Source: DUPQ01 sp041678685 (GTDB lineage Bacteria > Bacillota > Clostridia > DUPQ01). From it: 6,440 bases of DNA. The notes under the pieces were generated by a model. The model worked only from the letters and a program-made list of their open reading frames with translations. It made no database searches and had not been told where the DNA came from. This document shows positions 6,248-6,440 of this stretch, one piece after another. Each line of letters opens with the position of its first letter. The stretch's first letter is position 1. A program made the translations under genes and the position numbers. The stretch covers positions 1 to 6,440 of the forward strand of contig JBAYNV010000126.1 of NCBI GenBank assembly GCA_041678685.1, given 5' to 3'.

Positions 6248-6440
6248 TTACTTATTTATGGCATCTGCAAGCTTCCCGTCCCTCATGCTCAGTGTCTCAT
6301 CAGCGTCAGAGGATATGCCAAGATCATGCGTTACCACTATCACACAGTAACCCTGTCCGTGCGCAAGCTCTTTCAGTATCCCTATTATGTTCTTCCCGTT
6401 CTCTGTGTCCAGATTACCTGTGGGTTCATCCGCAAGTATC
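6248..6440 (-). CDS. ABC transporter ATP-binding protein, C-terminal fragment
   Basis: Only the last 63 residues are in the window; the gene continues past the right edge. They carry the Walker B motif with catalytic glutamate (ILADEP, visible residues 1-6), the D-loop TGNLD (7-11), the H-switch VTHD (36-39) and the usual ending MRDGKL. The wording ADEPTGNLD followed by VTHD and a short tail is typical of the MacB/LolD/BceA-like ATPases, which pair with FtsX-type permeases in export, lipoprotein or peptide-antibiotic systems. Sugar-import ATPases normally have a long regulatory tail after this point, absent here. It points the same way as the GH29 gene but ends 161 bp before it, so it is probably the end of an unrelated upstream operon. 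The partner permease is not visible. Confidence 0.9.
   Translation of the reverse strand, partial: ILADEPTGNLDTENGKNIIGILKELAHGQGYCVIVVTHDLGISSDADETLSMRDGKLADAINK

Noticed and set aside
1..6440. CRISPR array, tRNA or rRNA gene, insertion sequence or transposase
   Set aside because: No regularly spaced repeats, RNA gene signatures, terminal inverted repeats or transposase motifs were seen.

Overview
The window looks like a carbohydrate-utilisation stretch from a low-to-moderate GC Gram-positive bacterium, most likely a clostridial, perhaps Lachnospiraceae-like, member of the Bacillota. The reasons are strong Shine-Dalgarno sites (AAGGAGG and TGGAGG, each 6 nt from the ATG), free use of ATA, AGA and AGG codons next to CTG and CCG, about 41% G+C in hand-counted rows outside the first gene, and the enzyme families present. 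The taxonomic call is inference; nothing here fixes a genus.

Layout, left to right. Bases 1-2516 (minus) carry a nearly complete GH38 alpha-mannosidase whose extreme C-terminus runs off the left edge. A 165-bp divergent intergenic region (2517-2681) holds back-to-back promoters. Bases 2682-3800 (plus) encode a cytoplasmic protein of the alginate-lyase superfamily fold (PL5/PL38-like). It converges, with a 10-bp gap, on a minus-strand pair: a GH29 alpha-L-fucosidase-like enzyme (4683-6086) followed 83 bp downstream by an M55 D-aminopeptidase of the DppA type (3811-4599). A 161-bp AT-rich gap separates the fucosidase from the C-terminal end of an ABC-transporter ATPase (6248-6440, minus, cut by the right edge).

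How the parts may work together. Three of the four full or near-full genes are glycan-active enzymes, and none has a visible signal peptide, so they look like a cytoplasmic module finishing off imported oligosaccharides: alpha-mannose removal, eliminative cleavage next to a uronic acid, and alpha-L-fucose (or related sugar) removal. Mannose plus uronic acid plus a 6-deoxy sugar would suit a plant gum, algal glucuronomannan or microbial exopolysaccharide better than starch or xylan, but the substrate is not readable from sequence. The M55 peptidase is the odd partner: its metal site is intact, yet a D-aminopeptidase has no obvious role in glycan breakdown. The transporter and regulator expected for such a locus are not in the window; the partial ABC ATPase is of the MacB/LolD-like export or peptide class, not a sugar importer.

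The strongest leads are the GH29 enzyme with altered fucose-pocket motifs, the coupling of an M55 peptidase to it, the signal-less uronate lyase divergent from GH38, and a palindromic element in front of the peptidase gene. None of these alone proves a new system.
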